From assembly GCA_016713325.1 (NCBI GenBank), contig JADJPJ010000016.1, forward strand, positions 124,001 through 188,000: a stretch of DNA of 64,000 nt. The letters are read 5' to 3'. This document shows, in pieces, positions 63,175-64,000 of this stretch. The notes beneath the pieces are model-generated. The model made no database searches and had not been told where the DNA came from. It was given only the letters and a program-made list of their open reading frames with translations. This stretch comes from Candidatus Flexifilum affinis. GTDB lineage: Bacteria; Chloroflexota; Anaerolineae; Aggregatilineales; Phototrophicaceae. Every line of letters begins with the position of its first letter. Position 1 is the stretch's first letter. The position numbers and the translations under genes were made by a program.

Positions 63175-64000
63175 TACTCCACGTCTTTGTCGCCGCGTCC
63201 GAACAGAGTCGATTGCAGCGCGCTGACCAGCACAATCACGATGGCCAGCACGTAGCTGAGCGCCGCGCCATAGCCAAAGTGGAGCTGACCGAAAGCTTCA
63301 TCAAACATGTAGGTGAGTGCGACTTCAGTCCGATGCAGCGGCCCTCCACCCGTGATCAGCAGGACGGAAATAAATACCTGGAAGCCGCCGATCATGAGCG
63401 CGATGAGGACGAAAAAGATCGTGCGCCGGATGAGGGGGAGCGTCATGTAGCGGATGCGCTGCCATTCGCCCGCGCCATCAATGGCCGCCGCTTCATAGAG
63501 CTCCGGCGGGATGCCTTGCAGCGCGGCGAGAAAGATCACCATCGCCCAGCCCATCCCTTTCCAAATGCCGAGGCTGTAGATGGCGATCCAGGCGGTGTCG
63601 GCCGTGGCCAGCCATGAGACGGGTTTGCCGATCAGACCGAGCTGGGTGAGCACGAAGTTGATCAGGCCTGCGTCGCCGGGGCTGAACAGGTAGACGAACA
63701 GAAAGCTGACCACCACCCAGGAGGTGACCACCGGGAGGTAGTACACCGTGCGAAAGAAGCGTTTGCCGACGACCACGCGGTTCACGAGAAAGGCCAGAGT
63801 CAGCCCGATGAGCATCTGTCCGGCGACGGTCACCAGCGCATACGTGGCAGTATTGCGCATGGCCAGCCAGAAGGTGCGGTCGGCGAAGACGGCCTGATAA
63901 TTGGCCAGACCGACGTAAGTGCTGGTCTGACCGGGGATGATCTTCCAGTCATAGAAGCTGATGTAGAGCTGGTAGGCCAGTGGATACACGGCCCAGATCA
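63171..64000 (-). CDS. ABC sugar importer permease (MalF-like), 5' end beyond the window
   Basis: The open frame runs out of the window. The visible 276 residues carry five or six helices and the EAA loop ELYEAAAIDGAGEWQRIRYM with TLPLIRRTIFFVLIALMIGG. The frame past 63989 reads YPLAYQLYISFYDW, with more helix upstream, so the GTG at 63989 is not the true start. It pairs with the MalG-like subunit. The solute-binding protein is presumably encoded further upstream, outside the window. Confidence 0.88.
   Translation of the reverse strand, partial: IWAVYPLAYQLYISFYDWKIIPGQTSTYVGLANYQAVFADRTFWLAMRNTATYALVTVAGQMLIGLTLAFLVNRVVVGKRFFRTVYYLPVVTSWVVVSFLFVYLFSPGDAGLINFVLTQLGLIGKPVSWLATADTAWIAIYSLGIWKGMGWAMVIFLAALQGIPPELYEAAAIDGAGEWQRIRYMTLPLIRRTIFFVLIALMIGGFQVFISVLLITGGGPLHRTEVALTYMFDEAFGQLHFGYGAALSYVLAIVIVLVSALQSTLFGRGDKDVEY

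Overview
The window looks like one contig of a GC-rich member of the Chloroflexota, most likely of the Anaerolineae / Aggregatilineales type. This is inferred from gene content: several secreted SH3-like repeat proteins with GWVSG-type motifs, a Rieske / cytochrome b pair with the sequence style of that phylum, tandem PMT-like GT-C glycosyltransferases, a bacterial class II diterpene cyclase (described before in Herpetosiphon), and promoters close to the sigma-70 consensus. No rRNA, tRNA, CRISPR array or complete insertion sequence was found. Several genes in the first 9 kb and near 39 kb carry single-base frameshifts, mostly beside homopolymers. Either this is a draft assembly with uncorrected indels or these genes are decaying.

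Layout. 0-10 kb: nucleoside hydrolase (cut by the window edge), frameshifted RNase D, CorA, a bc-type respiratory operon (Rieske, cytochrome b, diheme cytochrome c), DinB, VOC, DUF427 and an AMACR-like CoA-transferase. 10.07-15.2 kb: a compact lasso-peptide cluster with a strong promoter, a 52-residue precursor, a terminator, a second promoter, then an HprK-like kinase, a PRMT-like methyltransferase, a PqqD-like RRE protein, a transglutaminase-type leader peptidase and an asparagine-synthetase-type cyclase. 15.4-19.3 kb: three secreted repeat / beta-propeller / PA14 proteins. 19.5-20.7 kb: arsR-arsM, followed by a gene-free stretch that can fold into a multi-hairpin RNA. 21-32 kb: MurJ, GNAT, MFS, methyltransferase, an ABC-2 exporter and a SIR2-like protein. 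32-38 kb: BioY, xseA-xseB, and a receiver / thioredoxin-reductase-like fusion with a cNMP-binding histidine kinase. 38-42 kb: degenerate NYN gene, and a class II terpene cyclase with a HAD phosphatase. 42-53 kb: MiaB, V4R-like protein, SH3/CARDB lipoprotein, a large signalling protein ending in a domain that resembles an IS200-type (Y1) transposase, PAS histidine kinase, polA. 53-59 kb: three overlapping GT-C glycosyltransferases. 59-64 kb, minus strand: ABC sugar permeases, GH66 and GH15 enzymes, forming an alpha-1,6-glucan (dextran / isomaltooligosaccharide) utilisation operon.

Most interesting. (1) The lasso cluster combines two tailoring enzymes: a kinase of the family known to phosphorylate lasso peptides near the C-terminus, and a PRMT-type methyltransferase. 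The predicted core (GAPPVQGDMVLITLTRSV) has a single Arg next to a Ser, so a lasso peptide modified on its Arg-Ser tail is a testable prediction. (2) A class II diterpene-type cyclase (DVDD motif) sits upstream of a HAD phosphatase, a split version of HAD/cyclase fusions that make terpene alcohols. (3) A receiver / Roadblock-like / Y1-transposase-like fusion in which the HUH residues appear lost. (4) A four-hairpin element with alternative pairings at 20747-20878. (5) A dispersed intergenic palindromic repeat at six or more places.
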